Below, one piece after another: positions 7,856 to 15,722 of a stretch of 21,814 nucleotides of DNA; position 1 is the stretch's first letter; each line of letters starts with the position of its first letter. The position numbers and the translations under genes were made by a program. The notes under the pieces are model-generated. The model was given only the letters and a program-made list of their open reading frames with translations, had not been told where the DNA came from and did no database searches. Source of the stretch: RQOF01 sp964461135 (lineage in GTDB: Bacteria > Calditrichota > Calditrichia > RBG-13-44-9); the NCBI GenBank assembly GCA_964461135.1, contig CAYWTB010000077.1:1-21814 (forward strand), given 5' to 3'.

Positions 7856-9736
7856 ATGTGCGGTATCTGCGGCTTCATTTCCCTCCGCGAAAATCTTGAA
7901 CAAAAAAAACCTCTTATCCGGAAGATGTGCAGTCTATTAACTCATCGCGGGCCGGATGAGGAGGGTTTTTATTTTAAGGGAAATGTGGCTTTGGGACACC
8001 GCAGACTGAGTATTATTGATCTGTCCGGCGGCCAGCAACCGATGGGGAATGATGATGGAACGATCTGGATCGTATACAACGGGGAAATTTATAATTTCCC
8101 GGAAATTAAACTCGATCTGGAGAAAAAAGGAGTACGCTTTAAAACCAGATCCGATACGGAAGTGATCCTGAAAGGTTATGAGCTGTTAGGAACTGATATT
8201 CTGGATCATCTGAATGGGATGTTTTCCTTTGCCATCTGGGATGAGAAGGAAAAAAGGCTGTTCGCTGCACGGGACCGGTTGGGCAAAAAACCTTTCTATT
8301 ATCACTTCGACGGAAAACGGTTGATTTTTGCCTCTGAACTCAAATCGATTATTGTCCATCCCGATGTTCCCCGGAAAATTAATTCGGAGGCGGTAGATAA
8401 ATTTTTTTCCTACAATTTTATCCCGGCTCCTCTCACCATTTTCAAAGACATCTATAAACTGAGACCCGGGCATTACTTACTATGGGAAAATGGACAGTTG
8501 ACGGTGCGGCAATACTGGGACGTAAAATATAAATCTGATCATGTGTATAAAACGGAATACGATTATGTTGAGCATCTTTACGAAGTCTTAAAGGCTTCCG
8601 TAAAACGGCGGTTGATCAGTGATGTGCCGCTGGGCGCTTTTTTGAGTGGTGGGATGGACTCCAGTGTCATTGTAGGTCTGATGTCCCTGATCAATGAAAA
8701 ACCGGTAAAAACCTTTACCATCGGATTTGAGGAGCAGGGTTATTCTGAAATCGATGATGCCCGGCTGATTGCGGATCATTTTCATACCGAGCATCATGAA
8801 TTCAGGGTTAAATCGGAAGCCATTGATTTGGTACCCCGGCTGGTGTGGCATTTTGACGAACCTTTTGCCGATTCTTCGGCCATTCCCACCTATTACGTAT
8901 CTAAAATTGCGCGGGAAAATGTAACGGTTATTTTATCCGGTGACGGGGGAGATGAACTGTTTGCCGGTTATAATCGCTATACTAACCGGGACCTGTATGC
9001 CGGTTATAAGAAAATCCCCAGAATTTTCCGGGAAGGTATTGTTGGACCAGTTGCCCGGGCAATTCCTTTCCAGCTAACGGGCCGGAACTTCTTACTGGAA
9101 CTCAGCCTGCTGGAACGAAAAGAGAATTTTGAGTGGATTGAAATCTATCCCTATATAAAATCAGAACTTTATAGTTCTGATTTTAAAAAAGTAAGCAAGA
9201 CAATCAATCACCCCAATTCGGTGATCCATTACTGGAAGAATATGCCGGATTCACCCCTGTTAAGTCAGATGCAGTATTCGGATACTAAGGTATATCTGCC
9301 GGAGGACATTCTGACTAAAGTGGACCGTATGTCCATGGCCAATTCCCTGGAAACGCGTGCTCCGTTGTTGGATTATGAGGTGGTGGAATTCGCGGCAAAT
9401 ATTCCGGCCCGGATGCATTTTTCGGATGGCAAGGGAAAATACGTTTTGCGAAAGATGGCCCGGAAATTTCTGCCTGAGCAGATCTTTCAGAAAAAAAAGC
9501 AGGGTTTTGCCATTCCGGCCAATGAATGGTTCCGAAATGAGCTGTGGGATATGACCTCAGATCTGTTAACCGGTCAGCGATTTCAATCCCGGGGATATTT
9601 TGACAGCCGCAATGTCTCAAAAATCCTGCAAGAGCACAAAAAGGGTAAGCGGGATTACAGTACCTGGCTGTGGTGCCTGCTCAATTTTGAGCTGTGGTTT
9701 CAGACCTATATGGATTCCGATTTACGGAAAATTTGA
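7856..9736 (+). CDS. Asparagine synthase-like glutamine amidotransferase 1
   Basis: 626-residue class II glutamine amidotransferase of the AsnB family, close to the XrtA-associated amidotransferase 1. The start is fixed by the catalytic Cys2 in MCGICGF, which becomes the N-terminal nucleophile after Met removal. The glutaminase domain is intact: HRGPDEEG at 30-37, the substrate Arg50 in GHRRLSI, and the oxyanion pair Asn75-Gly76 in VYNGEIYN. The synthetase domain has the ATP-pyrophosphatase loop SGGMDSS (264-270), SGDGGDELFAGY (361-372) and the later LTKVDRMSMANSLETRAPLLD segment. The enzyme would release ammonia from glutamine and amidate an adenylated carboxylate. In XrtA loci the target is unknown and need not be aspartate. 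G+C is higher than in the flanking glycosyltransferases (30 of 60 bases at 9361-9420), hinting at a different history. A weak AAGAG precedes the ATG. Confidence 0.92.
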   Translation: MCGICGFISLRENLEQKKPLIRKMCSLLTHRGPDEEGFYFKGNVALGHRRLSIIDLSGGQQPMGNDDGTIWIVYNGEIYNFPEIKLDLEKKGVRFKTRSDTEVILKGYELLGTDILDHLNGMFSFAIWDEKEKRLFAARDRLGKKPFYYHFDGKRLIFASELKSIIVHPDVPRKINSEAVDKFFSYNFIPAPLTIFKDIYKLRPGHYLLWENGQLTVRQYWDVKYKSDHVYKTEYDYVEHLYEVLKASVKRRLISDVPLGAFLSGGMDSSVIVGLMSLINEKPVKTFTIGFEEQGYSEIDDARLIADHFHTEHHEFRVKSEAIDLVPRLVWHFDEPFADSSAIPTYYVSKIARENVTVILSGDGGDELFAGYNRYTNRDLYAGYKKIPRIFREGIVGPVARAIPFQLTGRNFLLELSLLERKENFEWIEIYPYIKSELYSSDFKKVSKTINHPNSVIHYWKNMPDSPLLSQMQYSDTKVYLPEDILTKVDRMSMANSLETRAPLLDYEVVEFAANIPARMHFSDGKGKYVLRKMARKFLPEQIFQKKKQGFAIPANEWFRNELWDMTSDLLTGQRFQSRGYFDSRNVSKILQEHKKGKRDYSTWLWCLLNFELWFQTYMDSDLRKI

Positions 9737-9773
9737 TTTTATAGTGGATTTTAGTTCAGGAGAATTTCGACCT

Positions 9774-9959
9774 TCAGAAAAAATCAGTCAAAATTACGGT
9801 GAGCGGAACGTAAAAATTCTTTCTGCCTGTCCGGCGTCCGACGGATTTGAGCTCGCACTCAATTCAGGTAGTAAAAACTCATTGCTATTTGACTATTGAG
9901 TGCGGGCGAGTTTCAGAATTTTAGTGCAGCGAACCGCTTAATTTTCTGATTTTTTCTGA
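9774..9959. repeat. Large nested inverted repeat
   Basis: The left arm 9774-9820 and right arm 9913-9959 (about 47 bases each) are imperfect reverse complements. Both start with TCAGAAAAAATCAG when read from the outside inward, followed by matching AAAATTA blocks and then AAAATTCT-type ends. A second inverted pair sits inside: CTCGCACTCAAT near 9852-9863 against ATTGAGTGCGGGCGAG at 9895-9910. The whole 186 bp is therefore nearly palindromic and could form a long stem as RNA. It could be a MITE-like or REP-like insertion, or a regulatory hairpin. There is no transposase and no obvious flanking duplication. Confidence 0.65.
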
Positions 9960-9975
9960 CAGTCTTGATTTTTTG

Positions 9976-10001
9976 GTCCTTTTTTATCAAGAAAAAAGGA
10001 C
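9976..10001. repeat. Perfect 10-bp hairpin
   Basis: GTCCTTTTTT (9976-9985) and AAAAAAGGAC (9992-10001) are exact complements around the loop ATCAAG. An alternative pairing of CTTGAT upstream (9964-9969) with ATCAAG (9986-9991) is also possible, so the RNA could switch between two stems. No T-tract follows the stem on either strand, so a standard intrinsic terminator is unlikely. Confidence 0.55.
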
Positions 10002-10049
10002 ATAAAAGGATTAATAAAAATAAGCCTCATTATAGCATTGGATGGTTAA

Positions 10050-11924
10050 ATGAGTGGTATTGCTTCCCTTATCTATAAAGATCAACAGAAGAAAGTGAAT
10101 GAGCAGGATTTAAAACATCTGATTGATCCTATCATTTATCCTGACACTGGAAATACTAAAAGTACCCACTGGAATCATGTTGGGATAATAGTATACGATC
10201 AATTCAGCAATAATGCAGATCATTTCATTTATCAAAATGAGCAGGTGATGGTGGTCTGTGATGCGGAGATTTATAACTACCGGGAACTCTTTCCGGATAT
10301 CAAAGATTTTGAATTTTCCGAAGCTGAGCTCATTGCTCAACTCTTTTTAAAATATGGAAAGAACTGGTGGCATGATGTCAATGGCCCTTTCAGTGTCTTT
10401 ATCTGGAATAAGAAAAAGCAGGAGGGTTTTGCTTACACCGATCGTATCGGAATAAGACCTCTGGTATATTATCAGGATTCAGAAAAAATCATCGTTGCCT
10501 CGCGCATCCGGTCCATATCCACATTGCCGGGTTTCAATAAAGAACTAGATCGGCAAGCCATTTTCAGCTATTTTCTGATGGAGATGATTCCGACACCTTA
10601 CACTATTTTTAAAGATATAAAAAAGCTGGAAAGTGGTCATTACCTGTTGATTAAAAATGGTGATCCAGTTCCACAAATGTATTGGTCTATGCAGTATTCG
10701 CCCGAAAAATTAACTGACCAGAGGGAAATTGAAGAAAAAGTATATCATCTGACTCAAAAAGCGGTGGAAAGAGAAGTGAATTACAGCTCCTCGGTGAAGG
10801 AGGTCGGGTCTTTTCTCAGTGGCGGGACCGATTCCAGCACCATTGCCGGTCTGGTTCATCAATTATACCCGGGTGAGTCCAAAACCTTCTCCATCGGATT
10901 TGATGAACCCGGTTATGACGAGATGCATTTTGCCCGGATTGCTGCCCGGGCATTTCAAACCCAGCACATTGAATATTACATAACACCGGAAGATATTCTG
11001 AATGCCTTACCGAAAATCGTTGCGGCCTATGATGAACCCTTTGCCAATTCTTCGGTGATTCCGGCTTATTTTTGTGCCAGACTGGCCCGGGAAAAGGGAT
11101 TAGGAGTCTTACTTGGCGGGGATGGAGGTGACGAAATTTTCGGAGGAAATGCCCGTTATCATCGGCATTTTGCTGATTTTGAGCGCTATCCCAGATGGCT
11201 GACCGATTCTCTATGGCCATTTTTAAAGGTCTTGCCGGAGTGGTCGCGCTTTTCTGCCATTGGTAAAGCATATAATCATATTAAAAGATCCAAAGCCCCC
11301 CTGCACCAGCGAATACATGCCTACAATCTTTTATATTACATGGATATTAAGGATATTTTTCATCCTGATTTCCTTAGTGACGGCAGCTATCTTTTGCCGG
11401 AAGATATTTCGGAAACTTATATTAAACATTCCGGTACACCTGATATTCTGGATCAATATCTTTATAATGATCTTAAATTAACCCTGATGGACAATGACCT
11501 GCGCAAAGTAAACCAAATGACTGAAATGGCTCATATGCAGGTGAGGTACCCTTTTCTGGATATTCCACTAGTGGAATTGACCGGATTGATACCCACCAAT
11601 TTTAAAGTGAACGATGGCAGATTACGGTACATATTTAAGGAGAGTTTTAAAGGTTTGCTCCCGGCAGAAATTATTGAGAAAACCAAGCACGGTTTTGGTT
11701 TGCCGATTGTCCCCTGGATGCTCACAAATAAAAGACTGAATGATTTCCTTAGAAAAAATATTTTTTCTGGTAAGACAAGGGATCAGAGAATTTTTAAGAA
11801 CAATTTCATGGGAAATTTATATGGACTAAGTACAAAGAATGAAAGTCCATACTTTGGCACATATCTTTACTTTTTGTTGTTTTTTGAGTTATGGTTACAA
11901 AACTCAGCAGATATTAAATTTTGA
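10050..11924 (+). CDS. Asparagine synthase-like protein 2 with degenerate glutaminase domain
   Basis: 624-residue homologue of the preceding amidotransferase, about the same length and domain order but with a decayed N-terminal domain. The start reads MSGIAS, so the nucleophile Cys2 is Ser. The HRGPD block and the GHRRLSI Arg are absent, and the oxyanion NGEIYN is replaced by DAEIYN (71-76). The synthetase domain is well kept: SGGTDSS at 257-263, GGDGGDEIFGG at 356-366, and DNDLRKVNQMTEMAHMQVRY with the conserved Lys. It should still adenylate a carboxylate but probably cannot hydrolyse glutamine. It might use ammonia, work with protein 1, or join an amine substrate directly, as beta-lactam synthetase does with the same kind of decayed domain. 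The stop codon lies just before the ACP gene, so co-expression is likely. Divergence from protein 1 is large, arguing against recent duplication. Confidence 0.88.
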   Translation: MSGIASLIYKDQQKKVNEQDLKHLIDPIIYPDTGNTKSTHWNHVGIIVYDQFSNNADHFIYQNEQVMVVCDAEIYNYRELFPDIKDFEFSEAELIAQLFLKYGKNWWHDVNGPFSVFIWNKKKQEGFAYTDRIGIRPLVYYQDSEKIIVASRIRSISTLPGFNKELDRQAIFSYFLMEMIPTPYTIFKDIKKLESGHYLLIKNGDPVPQMYWSMQYSPEKLTDQREIEEKVYHLTQKAVEREVNYSSSVKEVGSFLSGGTDSSTIAGLVHQLYPGESKTFSIGFDEPGYDEMHFARIAARAFQTQHIEYYITPEDILNALPKIVAAYDEPFANSSVIPAYFCARLAREKGLGVLLGGDGGDEIFGGNARYHRHFADFERYPRWLTDSLWPFLKVLPEWSRFSAIGKAYNHIKRSKAPLHQRIHAYNLLYYMDIKDIFHPDFLSDGSYLLPEDISETYIKHSGTPDILDQYLYNDLKLTLMDNDLRKVNQMTEMAHMQVRYPFLDIPLVELTGLIPTNFKVNDGRLRYIFKESFKGLLPAEIIEKTKHGFGLPIVPWMLTNKRLNDFLRKNIFSGKTRDQRIFKNNFMGNLYGLSTKNESPYFGTYLYFLLFFELWLQNSADIKF

Positions 11925-11946
11925 GTGAGAAAAAATTAATTATTAT

Positions 11947-11951
11947 AGGGA
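11947..11951 (+). promoter_or_regulatory. Ribosome binding site deciding the ACP start
   Basis: AGGGA sits 8 bases before the ATG at 11960. A TTG at 11921 in the same frame would give 13 more residues overlapping the previous gene's stop, but it has no such site and the extension is not ACP-like. Confidence 0.65.
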
Positions 11952-11959
11952 ACATCACA

Positions 11960-12211
11960 ATGAAAATGGATATTTTAGAAGAAGTACGACAGGTGATAAG
12001 AAACAGTGTAGCCCCAAATGTGAAAATTGAAGAACTAACAGATCAATTTCAATTAACAGGAAATGTATTGGATTCTATGGCTGTAACTAATTTAATCCTA
12101 GCTTTGGAAGAGCATTTTGATATTACCTTTGAGGATGAGGAATTAACCGGGGAAGCCTTTGAAACAGTTTCATCATTAACAAATCTGGTTCAGAATAAAG
12201 TAAACAATTGA
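11960..12211 (+). CDS. Acyl carrier protein
   Basis: 83-residue acidic carrier protein of normal ACP length. Ser39 in GNVLDSMAVTN is the phosphopantetheine attachment site, with Met in place of the common Leu of the DSL motif. The helix following it, LILALEEHFDITFEDEEL, is typical of helix II and its acidic recognition face. The ATG is chosen because AGGGA precedes it and because the ACP fold begins directly with MKMDILEEVRQVI. It lies between the amidotransferases and the two hydrolases, and an acyl ligase and a decarboxylase follow, so it probably carries the substrate of those enzymes rather than serving fatty-acid synthesis. The carried acyl or aminoacyl group is unknown. A 4-base gap separates its stop from the next start. 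Confidence 0.9.
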   Translation: MKMDILEEVRQVIRNSVAPNVKIEELTDQFQLTGNVLDSMAVTNLILALEEHFDITFEDEELTGEAFETVSSLTNLVQNKVNN

Positions 12212-12215
12212 CTGT

Positions 12216-13040
12216 ATGTTGTACGAAGAGAATATTCATTATTTTAGAAATAAAGATGGCTCTCTGCTGCAGGGATTTTTGCATACTCCACTTAATAATA
12301 TCAAAAATATAGGAATCATTTATTGTCCTCCCTTTGCAGAAGAAGAAAATTGTTCACATGCAGTTATAGTGCAGGCTGCCAGACGCTTTACTGAGACTGG
12401 GTATCATGTATTTCGATTCTATTATAGCGGAACCGGAGATAGTGAAGGGGTTTTCTCCCAAAGCACGCTGACAGTCTGGAAGGATGATATTTTACAGGCA
12501 ATTAATTTTTTTAAAAGTAAAACAGGCATTGACAAAATTGCTCTATGGGGATTGCGATTGGGGAGCGATTTAATGTTGTGCACTTGTGATGAATCTAAAC
12601 CTGAATTCGCATTGATTTGGCAGCCAATACTGGACTTCAAATCTTATATTCATAATTTCCTGCGTTTATATTTTGGAACGCAGATTATAGTAGACAGTAG
12701 TGTTAAATTTTCCTCAGAGGAGCTAATCAAACAGCTTAAAAAACATGGGAAGCTTGAGATAGGAGGATATCAATTATCAGAAGAACTTTATAAAAGTTTT
12801 AAAGAACAGAAAAACTTCTGGGAAATCGATAATAGTAAAACGACGTTTCCCTTATATATTTTCACGATTTCAATGAATCAAAATCCCCCCTTTAAAATCA
12901 GGCATTTTTTATCTTCACTAGTTCTGAAAACTTCTCAATATCAGCATATTGAGGATACTCCATTCTGGGATAGATACTGGATCTGGAAATCAGAAAAAAT
13001 AGTTCAGAACACCATATCCTGGATTAATTCTCAGGTTTAA
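12216..13040 (+). CDS. Alpha/beta hydrolase-like protein, XrtA-associated hydrolase 2 type
   Basis: 274-residue alpha/beta-hydrolase fold protein matching by recall the exosortase A-associated hydrolase 2 family (TIGR03101). Seen features are IIYCPPFAEEENCS (35-47), VFRFYYSGTGDSEG (65-78, the oxyanion/strand region) and the nucleophile elbow ALWGLRLGSDLM (109-120). The elbow reads G-L-R-L-G, so the Ser of G-x-S-x-G is Arg114, and I find no clear catalytic His near the C-terminus. It may be a non-hydrolytic binding or transferase protein, or use an unusual mechanism. A similar elbow is, as far as I recall, common in its family, so this is not a mutation unique to this gene. It starts 4 bases after the ACP stop and ends just before hydrolase 1, so the two probably work on the ACP-bound or glycan-bound intermediate. 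No Shine-Dalgarno site is visible. Confidence 0.8.
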   Translation: MLYEENIHYFRNKDGSLLQGFLHTPLNNIKNIGIIYCPPFAEEENCSHAVIVQAARRFTETGYHVFRFYYSGTGDSEGVFSQSTLTVWKDDILQAINFFKSKTGIDKIALWGLRLGSDLMLCTCDESKPEFALIWQPILDFKSYIHNFLRLYFGTQIIVDSSVKFSSEELIKQLKKHGKLEIGGYQLSEELYKSFKEQKNFWEIDNSKTTFPLYIFTISMNQNPPFKIRHFLSSLVLKTSQYQHIEDTPFWDRYWIWKSEKIVQNTISWINSQV

Positions 13041-13041
13041 C

Positions 13042-13045
13042 GGAG
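13042..13045 (+). promoter_or_regulatory. Ribosome binding site supporting a TTG start
   Basis: GGAG lies 8 bases before the TTG at 13054 and directly after the stop of the upstream hydrolase. No ATG in frame gives a full N-terminus, so TTG is the probable start. Confidence 0.65.
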
Positions 13046-13053
13046 AATACTAT

Positions 13054-13923
13054 TTGGAAGAGGCATTAAAGTTCAAATTGAATGAAAAAACCTTATTCGG
13101 TATTCTACATCATCTTTCCCCTAAAGATCATATCGTAAAAATTCTGGTTATGGTGGTTGGTGGACCCCAGACCAGGGTTGGCAGTCACAGACTATACGTT
13201 CAATTGGCCAGGAAACTGGTTCATGAGGATATGGCGGTGTTTCGATTTGATTATGAAGGTATCGGGGATAGTGAAGGTGAATTTGTGGGATACAAATCTG
13301 CAGGACCATCCATCGAAGCTGCAGTTAATTTTCTTTATGCACAATGTCCGTCTCTAAAAAAAATTGTAATATGGTCTCTCTGCGATGGGTCCAGTATTTG
13401 TATGAAAATGGGATACGAAATTGAAAATATGATTGAAGGGATGATATTGTGTAATCCCTATTTGCATGAAGAAACCGGGAAAGCAAAAACCATTATAAAA
13501 TTTTATTATATTAAGAGGCTGATGGAGAAAAATTTCTGGGAAAAAATATTTAAAATGAAATTTAGTCCGATGGAATCTGCTAAATCAATGAAGGAATTGT
13601 TTAAAAATGCATGGTTTAGGCAGGAAGAAAATAATGAGGAAGATTTTCAAATGGATATTCATCCACTTGAAATAGTTGATGGTCTTGTAAAATTCAATAA
13701 ACCTATATTTTTCCTGCTAAGTAATGATGACCTTACAGCAAAGCATTTTTATGATTTTTATAAAGACAATAAAAAATACTTTAAAGTACTGAACCAGAAA
13801 GATTTTCAATTTCAATTTATTGATAGTGCGGATCATACATTTACCAACAGCAGTTCTAAAGAGAAGTTAAGTAAAATATTACCACCAATATTAGATGTTC
13901 TTTTTAATTTAAATGATAATTAA
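13054..13923 (+). CDS. Alpha/beta hydrolase, XrtA-associated hydrolase 1 type, Cys at the nucleophile position
   Basis: 289-residue alpha/beta hydrolase matching by recall the exosortase A-associated hydrolase 1 family (TIGR03100). VVGGPQTRVGSHR (34-46) and VFRFDYEGIGDSEGEF (62-77) are the family signatures. The nucleophile elbow is IWSLCDGSS (106-114), placing Cys110 where Ser normally stands, as in dienelactone hydrolase-type enzymes. A plausible catalytic His261 lies in DSADHTF near the C-terminus. A thioester or activated-ester substrate, for instance on the ACP, would suit a Cys nucleophile, but that is inference. The TTG start is supported by GGAG at 13042-13045. It is 13 bp from hydrolase 2, and the two are only distantly related. 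A gap of 189 bp follows before the ligase, so transcription may restart there. Confidence 0.84.
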   Translation: MEEALKFKLNEKTLFGILHHLSPKDHIVKILVMVVGGPQTRVGSHRLYVQLARKLVHEDMAVFRFDYEGIGDSEGEFVGYKSAGPSIEAAVNFLYAQCPSLKKIVIWSLCDGSSICMKMGYEIENMIEGMILCNPYLHEETGKAKTIIKFYYIKRLMEKNFWEKIFKMKFSPMESAKSMKELFKNAWFRQEENNEEDFQMDIHPLEIVDGLVKFNKPIFFLLSNDDLTAKHFYDFYKDNKKYFKVLNQKDFQFQFIDSADHTFTNSSSKEKLSKILPPILDVLFNLNDN

Positions 13924-14101
13924 TAACGATAAATTTTGTTGCCCATTGATAAAAACATCTGAAGCGTATTCAAATTTTTATCGGGATAAAGTGTTTTATG
14001 CTCACCTTTTTGATTTGAATTTTAATTTTATAATTATAACCGAAGTTTAAAGTTTATAGCTTAATTTTTAATTTATTTAAAATATTTGAGTATATCCAGA
14101 A

Positions 14102-14106
14102 AGGAG
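14102..14106 (+). promoter_or_regulatory. Ribosome binding site deciding the ligase start
   Basis: AGGAG stands 6 bases before the ATG at 14113. It lies inside the longer reading frame that begins with TTG at 14086, so the ATG is preferred and the first nine residues of the longer frame are probably not translated. Confidence 0.75.
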
Positions 14107-14112
14107 AAAAAA

Positions 14113-15720
14113 ATGGTGCGGGTAATCCATGATCTGTTGATTAAGAGCACTCAAAAATTTGCTGATAAACCCGCTGTTTTTTTTAAAGATAATAAAATGT
14201 CCTATCAGGAGATTTATGTGCAGAGTTTAAAATTGGCTTCATTTTTGAGATCTCGTGGAATTCAAAAAAGCAACCGGATTGCTTTTTTCCTGGAGAAACG
14301 TTTCGAAAAAGTCGTAACCATTTTTGGTATATCTATGGCTGGTGGCGTATTTGTGCCCATCAGGAAATTATCCCATCCTCATCAGGCAAGTTATATAATT
14401 AATAATTGTGACTCAAAAGTGTTAATAACCACTGCTCAAAAATTAAACACCCTCAAGGAATTTATTCCGAAGTTGAAATCACTAAAATTCATAATAATTT
14501 TAGATGGATTTGAAAAAGAATCAGAGATTAATTTTAAATCTATAGGAGTATTTTATTGGAATGAGATTGTCCAAAATCCAGTGACCAATGAAACTGGTCT
14601 TCCTTATGTTATTTCAACAGATTTGGCCTCTATTTTATATACATCAGGTTCAACAGGTAATCCAAAAGGAGTGATCTTGAGTCATTTGAATATTATCTCC
14701 GGAGCTGAAAAAATATCTGAATATTTAAAAATTACGGCGGATGATAAATTACTGAGTATTTTATCATTTGGCTTTGATTATGGACTCAACCAATTGACCT
14801 CGATTTTTCTTCATGGTGGTCAGATTGTACTCCTGGATTCATTATTCAATACGGATATACTAAATACAATAAAGAAACATCAAATTACCGGATTAGCTGC
14901 TGTGGCGACCACCTGGATCCAGCTTCTTCAATCAGATTGGAATAAAGAGAACTTTAAAAGTCTAAGATATATTACAAATTCCGGGGGAGCTATTCCTAAG
15001 AATCATGTTAGGGAGATTAGACGACGTGTACCTCATGTTAAGGTTTATCTCATGTATGGTCTCACCGAAGCATTCCGGTCAACATTTCTTGACCCTGAAC
15101 TGGTAGATGACAAACCTACCTCAATGGGAAAAGCTATTCCCGGAGAAGAAATAATGGTTTTGAATGAAAGAAACGAAAAAGTGAACGCTAATGAGACAGG
15201 GGAGTTGGTTCATCGAGGTGTACTTGTGGCACAAGGGTACTGGGGAGATCCGGAATTAACATCTATTCGATTTCGACCAAATCCATTACAACCTAAGGAA
15301 GTTCCTAATCGTGAGATGGTTGTTTTTTCAGGAGATTATGTTCGAATTGATGAGAGTGGCTTTCTCTACTTTATCGGCCGCAAAGATGAAATGATTAAAT
15401 CTGCCGGATACCGAATCAGTCCAACAGAAATTGAAGAAGTAATCTATAAAAGTAAAAAAGTAAAAGATGCGGTTGTGTTAGGAATTCCGGATGAAACCCT
15501 GGGACACAAGATAAGAGCTGTACTTTCTCTGACCGATAATTCTTCCTTTACTCTGGAAGATTTACAGCTATTCTGTAAGAGTCATTTGCCTCTTTATATG
15601 ATTCCACAAGAGCTGGATATAAGAAATGAAATACCTCGAAACTCAAATGGAAAACTGGACCGAGCATTGATTAAAAAAGAAATTTATCAAAATTTAGTAA
15701 AGGTGAAGGAAGGGTCCTAA
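14113..15720 (+). CDS. AMP-forming acyl ligase, XrtA-associated type
   Basis: 535-residue member of the ANL adenylating superfamily, like the ligase of XrtA loci (TIGR03098). The phosphate loop YTSGSTGNPKG is at about 176-186. YLMYGLTEAF is the A5 motif, SGDYVRID and GRKDEMIKSAGYRISPTEIEE are the A7-A8 hinge region, and NSNGKLDR near the C-terminus supplies the A10 catalytic Lys (about 514). It activates a carboxylate as an acyl-AMP and passes it to CoA or to the phosphopantetheine of an ACP. The ACP encoded upstream makes the second choice attractive. The substrate is not evident, and an amino acid is as plausible as a fatty acid given the decarboxylase directly downstream. The ATG is chosen by its strong AGGAG. 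The decarboxylase starts 2 bases after this stop. Confidence 0.9.
   Translation: MVRVIHDLLIKSTQKFADKPAVFFKDNKMSYQEIYVQSLKLASFLRSRGIQKSNRIAFFLEKRFEKVVTIFGISMAGGVFVPIRKLSHPHQASYIINNCDSKVLITTAQKLNTLKEFIPKLKSLKFIIILDGFEKESEINFKSIGVFYWNEIVQNPVTNETGLPYVISTDLASILYTSGSTGNPKGVILSHLNIISGAEKISEYLKITADDKLLSILSFGFDYGLNQLTSIFLHGGQIVLLDSLFNTDILNTIKKHQITGLAAVATTWIQLLQSDWNKENFKSLRYITNSGGAIPKNHVREIRRRVPHVKVYLMYGLTEAFRSTFLDPELVDDKPTSMGKAIPGEEIMVLNERNEKVNANETGELVHRGVLVAQGYWGDPELTSIRFRPNPLQPKEVPNREMVVFSGDYVRIDESGFLYFIGRKDEMIKSAGYRISPTEIEEVIYKSKKVKDAVVLGIPDETLGHKIRAVLSLTDNSSFTLEDLQLFCKSHLPLYMIPQELDIRNEIPRNSNGKLDRALIKKEIYQNLVKVKEGS
15708..15714 (+). promoter_or_regulatory. Ribosome binding site of the decarboxylase
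   Basis: GGAAGGG inside the last codons of the ligase gene, 8 bases before the ATG at 15723, consistent with tight coupling of the two genes. Confidence 0.65.
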
Positions 15721-15722
15721 TA

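Larger units (their letters stand above)
9737..10049. other. 313-bp intergenic gap between the two amidotransferases
   Basis: No credible gene. The gap is filled by a nested inverted repeat (9774-9959) and by a perfect 10-bp hairpin (9976-10001) with a 6-base loop. A 99-residue frame crossing the end of the upstream gene and the repeat looks like chance. I see no clear promoter for the downstream gene and no Shine-Dalgarno site before its ATG at 10050. Confidence 0.6.

Noticed and set aside
9600..9899. 99-residue plus-strand frame across the end of the first amidotransferase
   Set aside because: It overlaps a confident gene in another frame and then runs into the inverted repeat; no family resemblance.
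9976..10001. Intrinsic terminator after the first amidotransferase
   Set aside because: The stem is good, but no U-run follows on either strand, so it is kept only as a hairpin.
7856..11924. Recent tandem duplication of the amidotransferase
   Set aside because: The two proteins share motifs but differ strongly along their length and have lost different residues, so they are old paralogues.
11921..11959. Upstream TTG start for the ACP
   Set aside because: The added 13 residues overlap the previous stop and are not ACP-like, and the ATG at 11960 has a well-placed AGGGA.
14012..14045. Sigma-70-like promoter before the ligase
   Set aside because: TTGATT and TATAAT-like words occur, but the spacings (13 or 19 bases) are wrong and the region is so AT-rich that such matches are expected by chance.
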